NCBI GenBank assembly: GCA_025464645.1
Contig: JAODGF010000112.1
Coordinates: 1 to 14,138, forward strand
Length of the DNA stretch: 14,138 bases
Reading direction: 5' to 3'
DNA from: Methanosarcinales archaeon
Lineage (GTDB): Archaea > Halobacteriota > Syntropharchaeia > Alkanophagales > Methanospirareceae
Below the pieces are notes generated by a model that did not search any database, had not been told where the DNA came from, and saw only the letters and a program-made list of their open reading frames with translations. Made by a program: the position numbers and the translations under genes. This document shows, in pieces, positions 7,002 through 13,816 of the stretch; the first letter of the stretch is position 1, and each line of letters begins with the position of its first letter.

Positions 7002-7763
7002 TGTCCTTCACTTCGCAGTCTTTTTTTTTCTATCCCTCCTTTCCCTGCTTCCTCTTCTATTTTATGCGAAGCAAGAGCGGCGAAGGCATCCAAAAACCTT
7101 ATGTTTGTTGGCACACCCTCTTCAAAGATGGATTCCCATTCTCGCTTCCTCGGCACCCCAAATATAGAACCCTCATGCACAACTATTTCGTTTAGATAAG
7201 CGGGACCGCATAAAAGTGTATTTTCCTCTGGCTCTACTACCCATACCTCAACGTCCCTTCCGAACAGATTTCCTCGGTACGCGATGAACTCGCAGGGTGA
7301 TTTCGTACTGCTTTTATCCTCACATACTCGCACGATGCTTTCTGCTATCTTCTCACCCTCAGCCGTGTTCGGAGTCTCTTCTATGCTTATCACACTCGCT
7401 ATCTCCATGTCGCTCAATTCCCAGGGCGCATAAAATTGAGGAAATGCCAATGCTCTCACGTCATTCGCCTCGTGCAATATCATCGCCAACCGCTCCACAC
7501 CCAACCCGAGGTTCACTGCGGGATATGGAATATCGTATTGCGCCAGCGCCGTGGGAGAATAAATACCAAAAGTGGCAAGTTCTATCCAGCCAATACGAGG
7601 GTGATAGCAATATCGGATGCGGCTTTGCATAGCTCAAACCACGCAAAGACCGTGGATATTTTTCGTTAAGCTTTCTCTCGCTTGCGTATTTCGTCCCTGT
7701 CATCCATGCAGCTTCAAAATCCTTGCTCGTTTCTTCTCTTATCTGTTTGGGGTCGAATTTCAT
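6995..7763 (-). pseudogene. sepS: O-phosphoseryl-tRNA(Cys) synthetase (SepRS), internally deleted and truncated
   Basis: The - strand starts with a normal SepRS N-terminus (MKFDPKQIREETSKDFEAAW, then KYPRSLRGLSYAKPHP). It then jumps, with a change of frame near 7604-7616, to the C-terminal catalytic region: YHPRIGWIELATFGIYSPTA, the class II motif 3 NLGLGVERLAMI, then KSPCEFIAYRGN, LCGPAYLNEIVVHEGSIFG, and GVPTNIRFLDAFAA. Intact SepRS is about 540 residues; roughly 230 residues holding motif 1, motif 2 and much of the phosphoserine site are gone, and the last 50-60 residues are replaced by a PKD-gene fragment. SepRS charges tRNA-Cys with phosphoserine, which SepCysS converts to Cys. The remaining pieces cannot make a working enzyme, so the host must have another sepS or a CysRS. 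Confidence 0.85.
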
Positions 7764-7804
7764 GATTATTTTACAATAGCTCCTATTGTTTATATCGATG
7801 GTTA

Positions 7805-7814
7805 TTTATATATT
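7805..7814 (+). promoter_or_regulatory. TATA-like element for the membrane-protein gene
   Basis: TTTATATATT lies 28 bases before the ATG at 7842. This is the usual distance from TATA box to transcription start in archaea, so the transcript would be leaderless or nearly so; no Shine-Dalgarno is present, which agrees. Confidence 0.5.
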
Positions 7815-7841
7815 CTCTATTCTTAATTTTTAACTGTAAGA

Positions 7842-8867
7842 ATGCCGCCCGAGATACCATCACAATTTAGATTTGAAGTGCTTCTATCGCATACATTTCC
7901 CGGCTTCTTCTCAGCTTTGAGCACGTTTATGCTGCTTGATGTATTAAGTTCCTATGATTTGACTTCATTGGCGTTTGGATCAATCACTGACTTTCTGAGT
8001 GTAATGGGGTTCATTATCATATTGGGTACTATTTTTGGAGTAATCATTGATGGAATACATCACTGGATAATTGAAGACTACATTTTTAAAAAGTGTTCAG
8101 AATACGATAAGCTTGAAAAAGAACGAGAAAGTTTATACCCTTCGTCCGATATCAAACATTTTTATTATTTCACGCGAATAGGTAAGGATGCTTTTAACTA
8201 TTTGACCGATAACTATTATCGTTATTCGGAATTCTATGCAAATATATTTATCTCCTTAATTCCTTTTTCTCTTATATCCCCGTTTTATCTATGTCGTATC
8301 TTGAAAATATCCTGTTTTTGGTCTCTTGTTCTTGGATCGGGAGTACCACTTGTTTTAGCAGGGCTTTGCCTGTGGAGTGGCTATGATGCCTTTATTATAT
8401 ATACTCGACATAGAAGAGATTTAATCTATGGATTTTTAAGGATTACCAGGTCCGTAGAAGTTACTGCTGATCCAAAGTCCATAGAAATTACTTCAAGTCC
8501 GAGTCCAAAGTGTTCAAATATTACAGCACAATTGAAGGAATGGAAATTGGGAAATTTGAAAGAGAACGATTTGGAAAAATTATTGAATAAGGAAGCATTG
8601 AATGGGGCAGATTTGAAGAATTTGTGGAACCAGAAGGAATTAAAAAAATCAAAAGTCTGGAAAAGGAGTGAGATTCCGCGGAAAGGAATAAACATAAATT
8701 TTGAGACTACTTTAGGTTACCTGATCCCTAATCATAAAAAAACCGATGAAAACGGTGAAGCAACCGTATACTTAAGCTCAGAAGAACCCGGGATTGCTAT
8801 TGTAACTGCATCTGCTGAAGGTTTCATCTCTGGTAATGTCGAAGTAGAGGTAAAAAAGAAAAATTGA
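7842..8867 (+). CDS. Four-helix membrane protein with a split Big-1-like C-terminal domain
   Basis: A 341-residue protein that I do not recognise as a whole. Hydrophobic segments lie at about 20-37, 48-70, 132-150 and 157-186, with a charged loop at 71-131 (HHWIIEDYIFKKCSEYDKLE). Residues 206-341 resemble a bacterial-Ig-like Big-1 (invasin) domain: VEVTADPKSIEITSSPSPKC and ITAQLKE, then ININFETTLGYLIP, TDENGEATVYLSS, and PGIAIVTASAEGFISGNVEV. Between K232 and K281 a stretch of about 48 residues (GNLKENDLEKLLNKEALNGA, DLKNLWNQKEL) sits where a short turn should be, so the Ig fold appears to carry a helical insert. Positive residues RHRRD after helix 4 suggest that the C-terminus faces the cytoplasm. 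It overlaps the next gene by 4 bases and is surrounded by decayed genes. Confidence 0.75.
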   Translation: MPPEIPSQFRFEVLLSHTFPGFFSALSTFMLLDVLSSYDLTSLAFGSITDFLSVMGFIIILGTIFGVIIDGIHHWIIEDYIFKKCSEYDKLEKERESLYPSSDIKHFYYFTRIGKDAFNYLTDNYYRYSEFYANIFISLIPFSLISPFYLCRILKISCFWSLVLGSGVPLVLAGLCLWSGYDAFIIYTRHRRDLIYGFLRITRSVEVTADPKSIEITSSPSPKCSNITAQLKEWKLGNLKENDLEKLLNKEALNGADLKNLWNQKELKKSKVWKRSEIPRKGININFETTLGYLIPNHKKTDENGEATVYLSSEEPGIAIVTASAEGFISGNVEVEVKKKN

Positions 8868-9319
8868 TAAATAAACTTGTCGATTTGTGGGAAGAGCAGA
8901 AGAAAGAACGTAAAATGCTGCTATGTATTTCAATTATTATTCCAATTGTGGTTGGGACAATTTGCTTTGTTTTATTATTCTATTCTCCACCGGTAATTGT
9001 GGTTGAACCACAAAAATTGGATGTATCAATTTCCCCTGGAAATTCTACAGTGAAAACTATTTCAATCGGAGTTATTGGAATAGGTGATAGGGGACTAACA
9101 TTGAGTGCAGTTGGACCGATAGTCAGTTGGGTAAAATTCAGTAAGAATAATGAAAATTTTAAGAATAATATTACTGTGGAAATTGATAAAACTCAATACA
9201 TTAATGTCAATTTAAGTCTTCAATCGAATATTACTCCCGGGGATTATAGAGGAGCAATAGAAATCTCTCATAAACGTGGCAAGACAGAAATCCCGGTTTT
9301 AGTTAAAATAGAAGGTTAA
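8864..9319 (+). CDS. Single-pass membrane protein with Ig-like exterior domain
   Basis: A 151-residue protein starting at TTG 8864, whose start overlaps the TGA of the upstream gene (TTGA), indicating translational coupling; an ATG at codon 18 would be an alternative but would remove the basic cytoplasmic tail. Residues 1-17 are charged (EEQKKERK), 18-41 form one transmembrane helix, and 45-151 read as an Ig-like beta sandwich (VEPQKLDVSISPGNSTVKTI, then WVKF, then VNLSLQSNITPGDYRGAIEI), a pattern seen in NEW3/BACON-type domains. Four N-glycosylation sequons (N60, N102, N116, N122) all fall in the presumed exterior domain, which supports the orientation. Function is unknown; likely a partner of the upstream four-helix protein. 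Confidence 0.7.
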   Translation: MINKLVDLWEEQKKERKMLLCISIIIPIVVGTICFVLLFYSPPVIVVEPQKLDVSISPGNSTVKTISIGVIGIGDRGLTLSAVGPIVSWVKFSKNNENFKNNITVEIDKTQYINVNLSLQSNITPGDYRGAIEISHKRGKTEIPVLVKIEG

Positions 9320-9603
9320 AATTGTGCGCTATAACATTGATTAGAAAAAGCAATCTTCTGTAATTCCTCCTTTGTGTTGATACCCAGCGATACTACTATC
9401 CCTACCAAAAGTACATCCATCTTTTTCACCATAAAACTGTTGTGCAAAGCCCTATATAATTTTTTCGGTTTTATTTCAGCTGGAATTGAATTTTGAAGAT
9501 TTTTATGGTGTACTTTTACAATTTGAGAAAAAATAGCCATAAATACATGAAATACTAACTTAAAAATCAGGTTTTTGTATCATTTTTATGGAGGGGGCTA
9601 TAA

Positions 9604-10239
9604 ATGTATACAACATGTGAAATAGCAGAAGCTCTGGGTCTTCAGACACCTAAGGCTTCAGAGTGGTTAATATCTATTTTACTTAAATTGGAGAGATGTG
9701 TCCTATCAGCCAGGTTCTATAAAAATATGCCACGTCAAAGGTATTGAAGACCTTCGAACACATGAAGAAAAAAGGATTTTGAGAGGCTCATGGCAAATAC
9801 ACCGTTTTGCAAATAGCTCGTTGCTTTTGCTATCATCAAGGCGATCGCCCCGACGCCGTTGAGGCTGTTTTGAGCGAGATACGGAAGAGAGAACGGTGAC
9901 TATTTACGGAAAGCGGTGGGGAACAGAAAACTTTCTCAAAGAAGTTATCTTCCTGAACGTAGACAAACTGCCGGGAACCGAGCTGAACAAAATCTCAGCG
10001 CTGCTTGCGATTAAACTCGTGGGCTACTGCACTGTGAGCTGCTTAAGAAGAGATATTGGCGTAGATTACGCCAGGCATTTGTAAAGTCAAAAGGAGAAAA
10101 AATCCATATCACTTACTACCGATACCCACCTGAACTTGTGCCTTTGTTCCAAGGCGTAAATAAGAAACTCAAAAGCAGAGGAATTAATCCTAAGGTACCG
10201 TGGTTGAACAATAAAATTTTGGAATTCCATTTTAAATGA
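9604..10239 (+). pseudogene. Decayed transposase, second family
   Basis: The remnant opens with a well-placed ATG after a GGAGGGGG run and a helix-turn-helix-like N-terminus (MYTTCEIAEALGLQTPKASE), then breaks. Later pieces lie in several frames: HGKYTVLQIARCFCYHQGDR and AVLSEIRKRER, then YGKRWGTENFLKEVIFLNVD and LNKISALLAIKLVGYC, then VKSKGEKIHITYYRYPPELV and INPKVPWLNNKILEFHFK with stop at 10237-10239. The W-G-T-E-N block probably contains the last acidic residue of a DDE core. At least three frame changes and the loss of the middle of the protein show it is dead. The family was not named with confidence; it is not the IS1634-like type at 5729. Confidence 0.7.
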
Positions 10240-10317
10240 TATGGGAAAATGTTAAATAAATAGAGGCAACAATATCCCTGTGTTATCAAAAAAGCCACGA
10301 AATTAAAGATGATTATT

Positions 10318-10422
10318 TTATGAGCTAAGCTGCAAAAAGAGCTTGTCCTCTTCGGTCCAAAGGCTTATCTTGCCTCCTTCTTTATACGCTCCAAAACCCA
10401 AGACCGAATGAGAAGCCAGGCT
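10318..10422 (-). other. In-frame open extension beyond the trmJ stop
   Basis: The trmJ-like gene ends in TGA (10423-10425). The same frame then stays open for 34 further codons to a TAA at 10318-10320, reading SLASHSVLGFGAYKEGGKIS and then LWTEEDKLFLQLSS. The sequence is protein-like in composition and looks like a former C-terminus. It could be a lost tail after a recent stop mutation, a small separate peptide without ATG, or chance. Confidence 0.3.
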
Positions 10423-11166
10423 TCATCCCTGTTCCTTCAGCCAATTTCTTGTTCTAACATCTCCAATCTTCCATTCTGCCTTCCTTAATATTCCTCTCAG
10501 CGTTTGCACCTCTCTCCCGGTAAGTTCTGCTCTGCCGAGAATTCTTTGGAGCATGAGCATAGTCTTCTCCTTTTTGTGCTCCTTATAACCAATCTCATCC
10601 AAAAACGTTTTTACATGCATGAACAAACGCTCTTTAGCTTCCACACTTGCTAATTTTTCCGTTCCCGAAGCGGCAGCACCTTCCACTTCGCTTAGTTCAT
10701 ACAGAACCACAGCAACGGCATGTGAGAGATTCATCACTGGATATTCAGAACTCGTAGGAATGCATACAACGATATCGCAAAGCATAAGCTCTTCGCGCTT
10801 CAGTCCGGTATCCTCGCTGCCAAACAGAACGGATAAGATTTCACTCTTTCCGAGTCCTTTAACCTTCTCTTTTAATTGCCGTGGCGAGAAAAATGGCATT
10901 CTGAGATGTTTATTAGCGGAAATGCCGTGCCTGGAAGTGGTGCCTGCAACAATAACCGAGTTTTTTATCGCTTCTTCTACTGAATCTACAATTTCGCATC
11001 CACTTAGCACATCGTAAGCGTGAGAAGCAACAGCCTTCGCTTTTTCTCCTATATTAGCTGGTTTTACTAAATAAAGCTCCGAGCACCCGAAGTTTTTTAT
11101 CACCCTTGCAACCGCTCCTATGTTCTCTTCAAGCTTTGGTTCCACCAGAATTGTTCTTATTTCCAT
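10423..11166 (-). CDS. trmJ: tRNA (cytidine/uridine-2'-O-)-methyltransferase, TrmJ-like SPOUT enzyme
   Basis: A 247-residue SPOUT-class RNA methyltransferase that transfers methyl from S-adenosylmethionine to the ribose 2'-OH. Motif 1 is PKLEENIGAVARVIKNFG (10-27) with the Asn and Arg typical of SpoU; motif 2 is VLFGSEDTGL (113-122), the first part of the knot that holds the cofactor; motif 3 is IPTSSEYPVMNLSHAVAVVL (136-155). After a variable linker a helical C-terminal tail (165-247) similar to TrmJ follows; archaeal TrmJ modifies position 32 of tRNA. An archaeal TATA-like AATAAATATTT lies upstream on the - strand with too little space for a leader, so the mRNA is probably leaderless. Confidence 0.85.
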   Translation of the reverse strand: MEIRTILVEPKLEENIGAVARVIKNFGCSELYLVKPANIGEKAKAVASHAYDVLSGCEIVDSVEEAIKNSVIVAGTTSRHGISANKHLRMPFFSPRQLKEKVKGLGKSEILSVLFGSEDTGLKREELMLCDIVVCIPTSSEYPVMNLSHAVAVVLYELSEVEGAAASGTEKLASVEAKERLFMHVKTFLDEIGYKEHKKEKTMLMLQRILGRAELTGREVQTLRGILRKAEWKIGDVRTRNWLKEQG

Positions 11167-11210
11167 AAACCTTTACATAATAGAAAGACATCAAATATTT
11201 ATTCTTCATA
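11167..11210. promoter_or_regulatory. Compact divergent promoter region between trmJ and the fumarase gene
   Basis: Only 44 bases separate two divergent starts. AT-rich stretches AAATATTTATT (about 11193-11203, serving -) and TTTACATAATAG (about 11172-11183, serving +) could be TATA boxes placed so that both transcripts start close to their ATG. Assignment is by spacing only. Confidence 0.35.
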
Positions 11211-12092
11211 ATGATCACGAAAGAACTGATTAAGGACGTAACGATAACTATTTTGAGAAGAGCGGAAACAGCACTCCCGGATGATGTGAAAGAGGCGCTG
11301 GCTCGTGCATACGAGTGCGAAGAGAATGAAATAGCAAAAGTGCAGTTGAAGGCAATGCTCGATAATGTAAAGCTTGCGGAGGTAATGCAAAGACCCTTAT
11401 GTCAGGATACAGGTATCCCACTTTTTTTCGTGACCCTCGGAAGTGGCAACGTAAACGTAAATCTGAACGACATCGAAAGCGGCGTGAGAGAGGGCGTAAA
11501 AGAAGCAACGCGAATAATCCCTTTGCGTCCAAATGTGGTGAATCCGATAACAAGAGAGGGCGGGGAAGCGAACATAGGTGACAGAATGCCGCATATAAAT
11601 TATAAAATCGCGGATATTGATGGACTTGAGATAACCGCATTTCCAAAGGGTGGTGGCTCGGAGAACGTAAGTGCATTTACTATCCTTTCTCCTAAGCCTG
11701 AAGAGGAAGCAGTGAAAGAGATAACGAACTTTGTTCTCGATGCGGTGCTCCATGCTGCCGGGAAACCTTGTCCTCCTACCATCATTGGTGTTGGTATAGG
11801 TGGTTCTGCGGATATGGCGATGAGCCTCGCAAAAGCGGCGTTGCTTCGACCCGTGAGCATGAAGCACAAAGATGCGCGGATAGCGAGAATTGAAGCGGAA
11901 CTACTCGACACGGTGAACAATACCGGTATAGGACCCATGGGCTTAGGAGGAAAAACAACTGCCCTTTGCGTGCATATAGAAACTGCGGATACGCACATAA
12001 CAAGTTTGCCCGTAGCAATAAATTTCCAGTGCTGGGCAGCACGTAAAGCGTCTGCAAAGATATATTCTAATGGTGAGGTGGAATATGTATAA
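11211..12092 (+). CDS. Fumarate hydratase class I, alpha subunit
   Basis: A 293-residue protein corresponding to the N-terminal (alpha) part of iron-sulfur fumarases and L-tartrate dehydratases. Cysteines that fit the 4Fe-4S ligands are C64 in PLCQDTGIP, C187 in GKPCPPTIIGVGIGGS and C274 in NFQCWAARKAS. Further family blocks are NPITREGGEANIGDRMP (111-127), FPKGGGSEN (144-152) and GIGPMGLGGKTTAL (239-252). With a beta chain it interconverts fumarate and malate in the (partial) citric acid cycle of the cytoplasm. The beta subunit gene, often next door, is not adjacent: an xseB gene follows in the opposite direction. Fumarase is favoured over tartrate dehydratase by context, but the two are not separable here. 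Confidence 0.85.
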   Translation: MITKELIKDVTITILRRAETALPDDVKEALARAYECEENEIAKVQLKAMLDNVKLAEVMQRPLCQDTGIPLFFVTLGSGNVNVNLNDIESGVREGVKEATRIIPLRPNVVNPITREGGEANIGDRMPHINYKIADIDGLEITAFPKGGGSENVSAFTILSPKPEEEAVKEITNFVLDAVLHAAGKPCPPTIIGVGIGGSADMAMSLAKAALLRPVSMKHKDARIARIEAELLDTVNNTGIGPMGLGGKTTALCVHIETADTHITSLPVAINFQCWAARKASAKIYSNGEVEYV

Positions 12093-12107
12093 GTATAAAA
12101 ACCAATC

Positions 12108-12365
12108 TCACGCCCCCGCTCCAAATTCCTCCACGCTTATCTCGCCTCCCTCGCGCTCCATCAACTTCTCCACTTTATATTCCGCCTCGTCTAACTTCTT
12201 ATTGCAAAACTTGCACAGCTCCATCCCCTCCTCGAACATCTTCAGTGACTCGTCTAAGGATAGATTTCCTTCTCCCAGCATTTCTACTATGCTCTCCAAC
12301 CTTTTCATTGCATCCTCAAAAGTTATTCCTTCTCCTTCTTTTTCTTCCATGCTACTCCATCCCAT
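12108..12365 (-). CDS. xseB: Exodeoxyribonuclease VII small subunit
   Basis: An 85-residue helical protein matching XseB: ITFEDAMKRLESIVEMLGEG (14-33), NLSLDESLKMFEEGMELCKF (34-53) and CNKKLDEAEYKVEKLM (54-69), the two-helix hairpin of the family. XseB assembles around the large subunit XseA to make a nuclease that digests single-stranded DNA from both ends. Met6 (MEEKEGEG) is an alternative start. There is no xseA in the window: the upstream neighbour trpD is divergent and the downstream fumarase gene is convergent (15-base gap), so this is a solitary gene. Confidence 0.85.
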   Translation of the reverse strand: MGWSSMEEKEGEGITFEDAMKRLESIVEMLGEGNLSLDESLKMFEEGMELCKFCNKKLDEAEYKVEKLMEREGGEISVEEFGAGA

Positions 12366-12394
12366 CCACTAACTAACGCCAAATACAGAAAGAT

Positions 12395-12413
12395 AAATAT
12401 AAAATATATAAGC
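12395..12413. promoter_or_regulatory. AT-rich divergent promoter between xseB and trpD
   Basis: The 93-base spacer contains AAATATAAAATATATAAGC, a run of TATA-like sequence about 30-48 bases from the xseB start and 46-64 from the trpD start. A Shine-Dalgarno for trpD is not evident. Which strand uses which box is unclear. Confidence 0.4.
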
Positions 12414-12458
12414 TATAATTCTTAAATAAAGGTTTCTTTTTAAAAGAAAAGTTTAAAA

Positions 12459-13466
12459 ATGCTTGAAAATTATCTCGGCAAAATTGTGGATAGAAAGGAT
12501 CTGAGTGCAGAAGAAGCGGGAAACGCGATGCAAGCAATAATGAGCGGAGAAGCGGGTAATATACAAACTGCTGCTTTTTTAGCTTCTTTAAGAATGAAAG
12601 GCGAGACAGAGGAAGAAATAGCAGCGTTCGCACGCGTGATGCGAGAGCTCGCATTAAAAATCAATCCGAAAGTGGAGAAGAGCGTGGATGTATGCGGGAC
12701 AGGTGGCGATGCGATAGAAACATTCAATATCTCTACCACTGCGGCTTTTATCTCCGCTTGCGTGGTTCCTGTGGCGAAGCATGGCAACAGGTCAGTAACG
12801 TCAAAGTGCGGTAGTGCAGATGTAATAGAGGAACTGGGTGTGAACCTGGCTTTACCGCCTCGCAGGATAGAAGAATGCATAGAGAAAATAGGTATTGGGT
12901 TCATGTTCGCACCGCTGCACCATCAAGCGATGAAGAACGTGATGGAAGTGCGGCAGAAGCTGGGGATGAGGACAGTTTTTAATATCCTGGGTCCGTTAAC
13001 GAATCCCGCAAATGCATCGCATCAGCTCATTGGCGTTTACCATGCCGAGCTTACCGAGCTTATGGCGAAGGTACTTCGCATCTTAGGTCTGAAGAAGGCG
13101 CTGGTGGTGCATGGAGAGCCGGGAGTGGATGAGGTTTCGGTATGCGGGAAGACAAAAGTATCGCAATTGAGTAACAGAGCGATAAAGACTTATTTCATAA
13201 CCCCGGAGGATTTTGGTGTGGAAAGAGCGTCGCCAGAAAAAATTGCCGGTGGGGATAGGAAAGAGAGTGCAAGAATATTGAGGGATGTGTTGAATTGTAA
13301 GGAGGAGGGAGCAAAGCGAGATGTTGTCTTACTGAATGCCGCAGCAGCTATTTTTGCCGCCGATGAAGCGAGAAGCATAGGAGAAGGGTTTGAAATTGCA
13401 ACGGGTATATTGGAGGATGAGAGGGCTGCAAAAAAGTTGGAGGAGTTCATCAGGTTCGCGAGGTGA
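12459..13466 (+). CDS. trpD: Anthranilate phosphoribosyltransferase
   Basis: A 335-residue enzyme that joins anthranilate to PRPP in tryptophan synthesis. It shows the PRPP loop CGTGGDAIETFNIST (79-93), KHGNRSVTSKCGSADV (107-122) with the conserved K-H-G-N-R and anthranilate-pocket residues, FAPLHHQAMKNVMEVRQKLG (150-169) followed by MRTVFNILGPLTNPA, and the second magnesium pair D224-E225 in GVDEVSV. The N-terminal helical domain (1-70) is also present, so the gene is full length. A Cys replaces the more common Ser in the S-K-S-G-S-A-D motif (residue 117). The other trp genes are not adjacent, so it stands alone here. Confidence 0.93.
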   Translation: MLENYLGKIVDRKDLSAEEAGNAMQAIMSGEAGNIQTAAFLASLRMKGETEEEIAAFARVMRELALKINPKVEKSVDVCGTGGDAIETFNISTTAAFISACVVPVAKHGNRSVTSKCGSADVIEELGVNLALPPRRIEECIEKIGIGFMFAPLHHQAMKNVMEVRQKLGMRTVFNILGPLTNPANASHQLIGVYHAELTELMAKVLRILGLKKALVVHGEPGVDEVSVCGKTKVSQLSNRAIKTYFITPEDFGVERASPEKIAGGDRKESARILRDVLNCKEEGAKRDVVLLNAAAAIFAADEARSIGEGFEIATGILEDERAAKKLEEFIRFAR

Positions 13467-13539
13467 AACCTGAAAAATTTGTAAAATTCAGACTGAACGT
13501 TCCTTCTCTGTCTCAATTCCTGATTTTCTGAGTAATGCT

Positions 13540-13635
13540 TCAAGGTAAGATTTTATAAAATCTAAATAGTATCTGCTCTCCAGTTGCTACATCTAGTACT
13601 CTTGAACCATTTCTCGCATCAATAAAATTCTTCAT
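13540..13635 (-). pseudogene. SAM-dependent methyltransferase N-terminal fragment
   Basis: The - strand frame reads FGERQW, then MKNFIDARNGSRVLDVATGE and ends after QILFRFYKILP at TGA 13540-13542. The G-S-R-V-L-D-V-A-T-G string is the cofactor motif I of UbiE/UPF-type class I methyltransferases, where another T-G usually follows. The frame then loses resemblance and there is no further motif, so at most this is the 5' stub of a destroyed gene. The match is short and could be coincidence. Confidence 0.35.
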
Positions 13636-13660
13636 CCATTGTCTTTCTCCGAATTATTTA

Positions 13661-13780
13661 TGAGCGTAGTGAGCATTTATATAACGTTTTGCGGGTATGC
13701 GAAGCCCATAAGGGTTTGGGTGAGCGATAGCGAACAGCATACCCGCTGTTAAAGCGAGCAACGGAGTTGCGAAGAGTCGG
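13661..13780. repeat. Cluster of inverted repeats and GAGCG-type motifs downstream of porD
   Basis: A perfect 10-base inverted repeat GCGGGTATGC (13691-13700) / GCATACCCGC (13737-13746) encloses a smaller hairpin AGCCC-ATAA-GGGTT (13703-13716). It is followed by GCAAC-GGA-GTTGC (13758-13770). Related strings GAGCGTAGTGAGC (13662-13674) and GAGCGATAGCGAAC (13722-13735) recur. The block lies 36 bases after the porD stop and could be a folded 3' end, a dispersed repeat copy, or a small RNA. Confidence 0.55.
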
Positions 13781-13816
13781 GGGCAAAGTAATGGTATTGT
13801 CAAATCGTAAAATTCC

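Larger units (their letters stand above)
13467..13816. other. Long intergenic region between trpD and porD
   Basis: This 350-base gap holds no intact gene. It contains a short methyltransferase-like remnant (13540-13635, -) and a cluster of inverted repeats (13661-13780). The stretch immediately after trpD (13467-13539) shows nothing I can name. Confidence 0.6.

Noticed and set aside
9316..9540. 74-codon ORF on - between the Ig-like gene and the second transposase remnant
   Set aside because: No Shine-Dalgarno, no recognisable domain, and its stop falls inside the end of the neighbouring gene. The stretch 9320-9590 shows nothing else.
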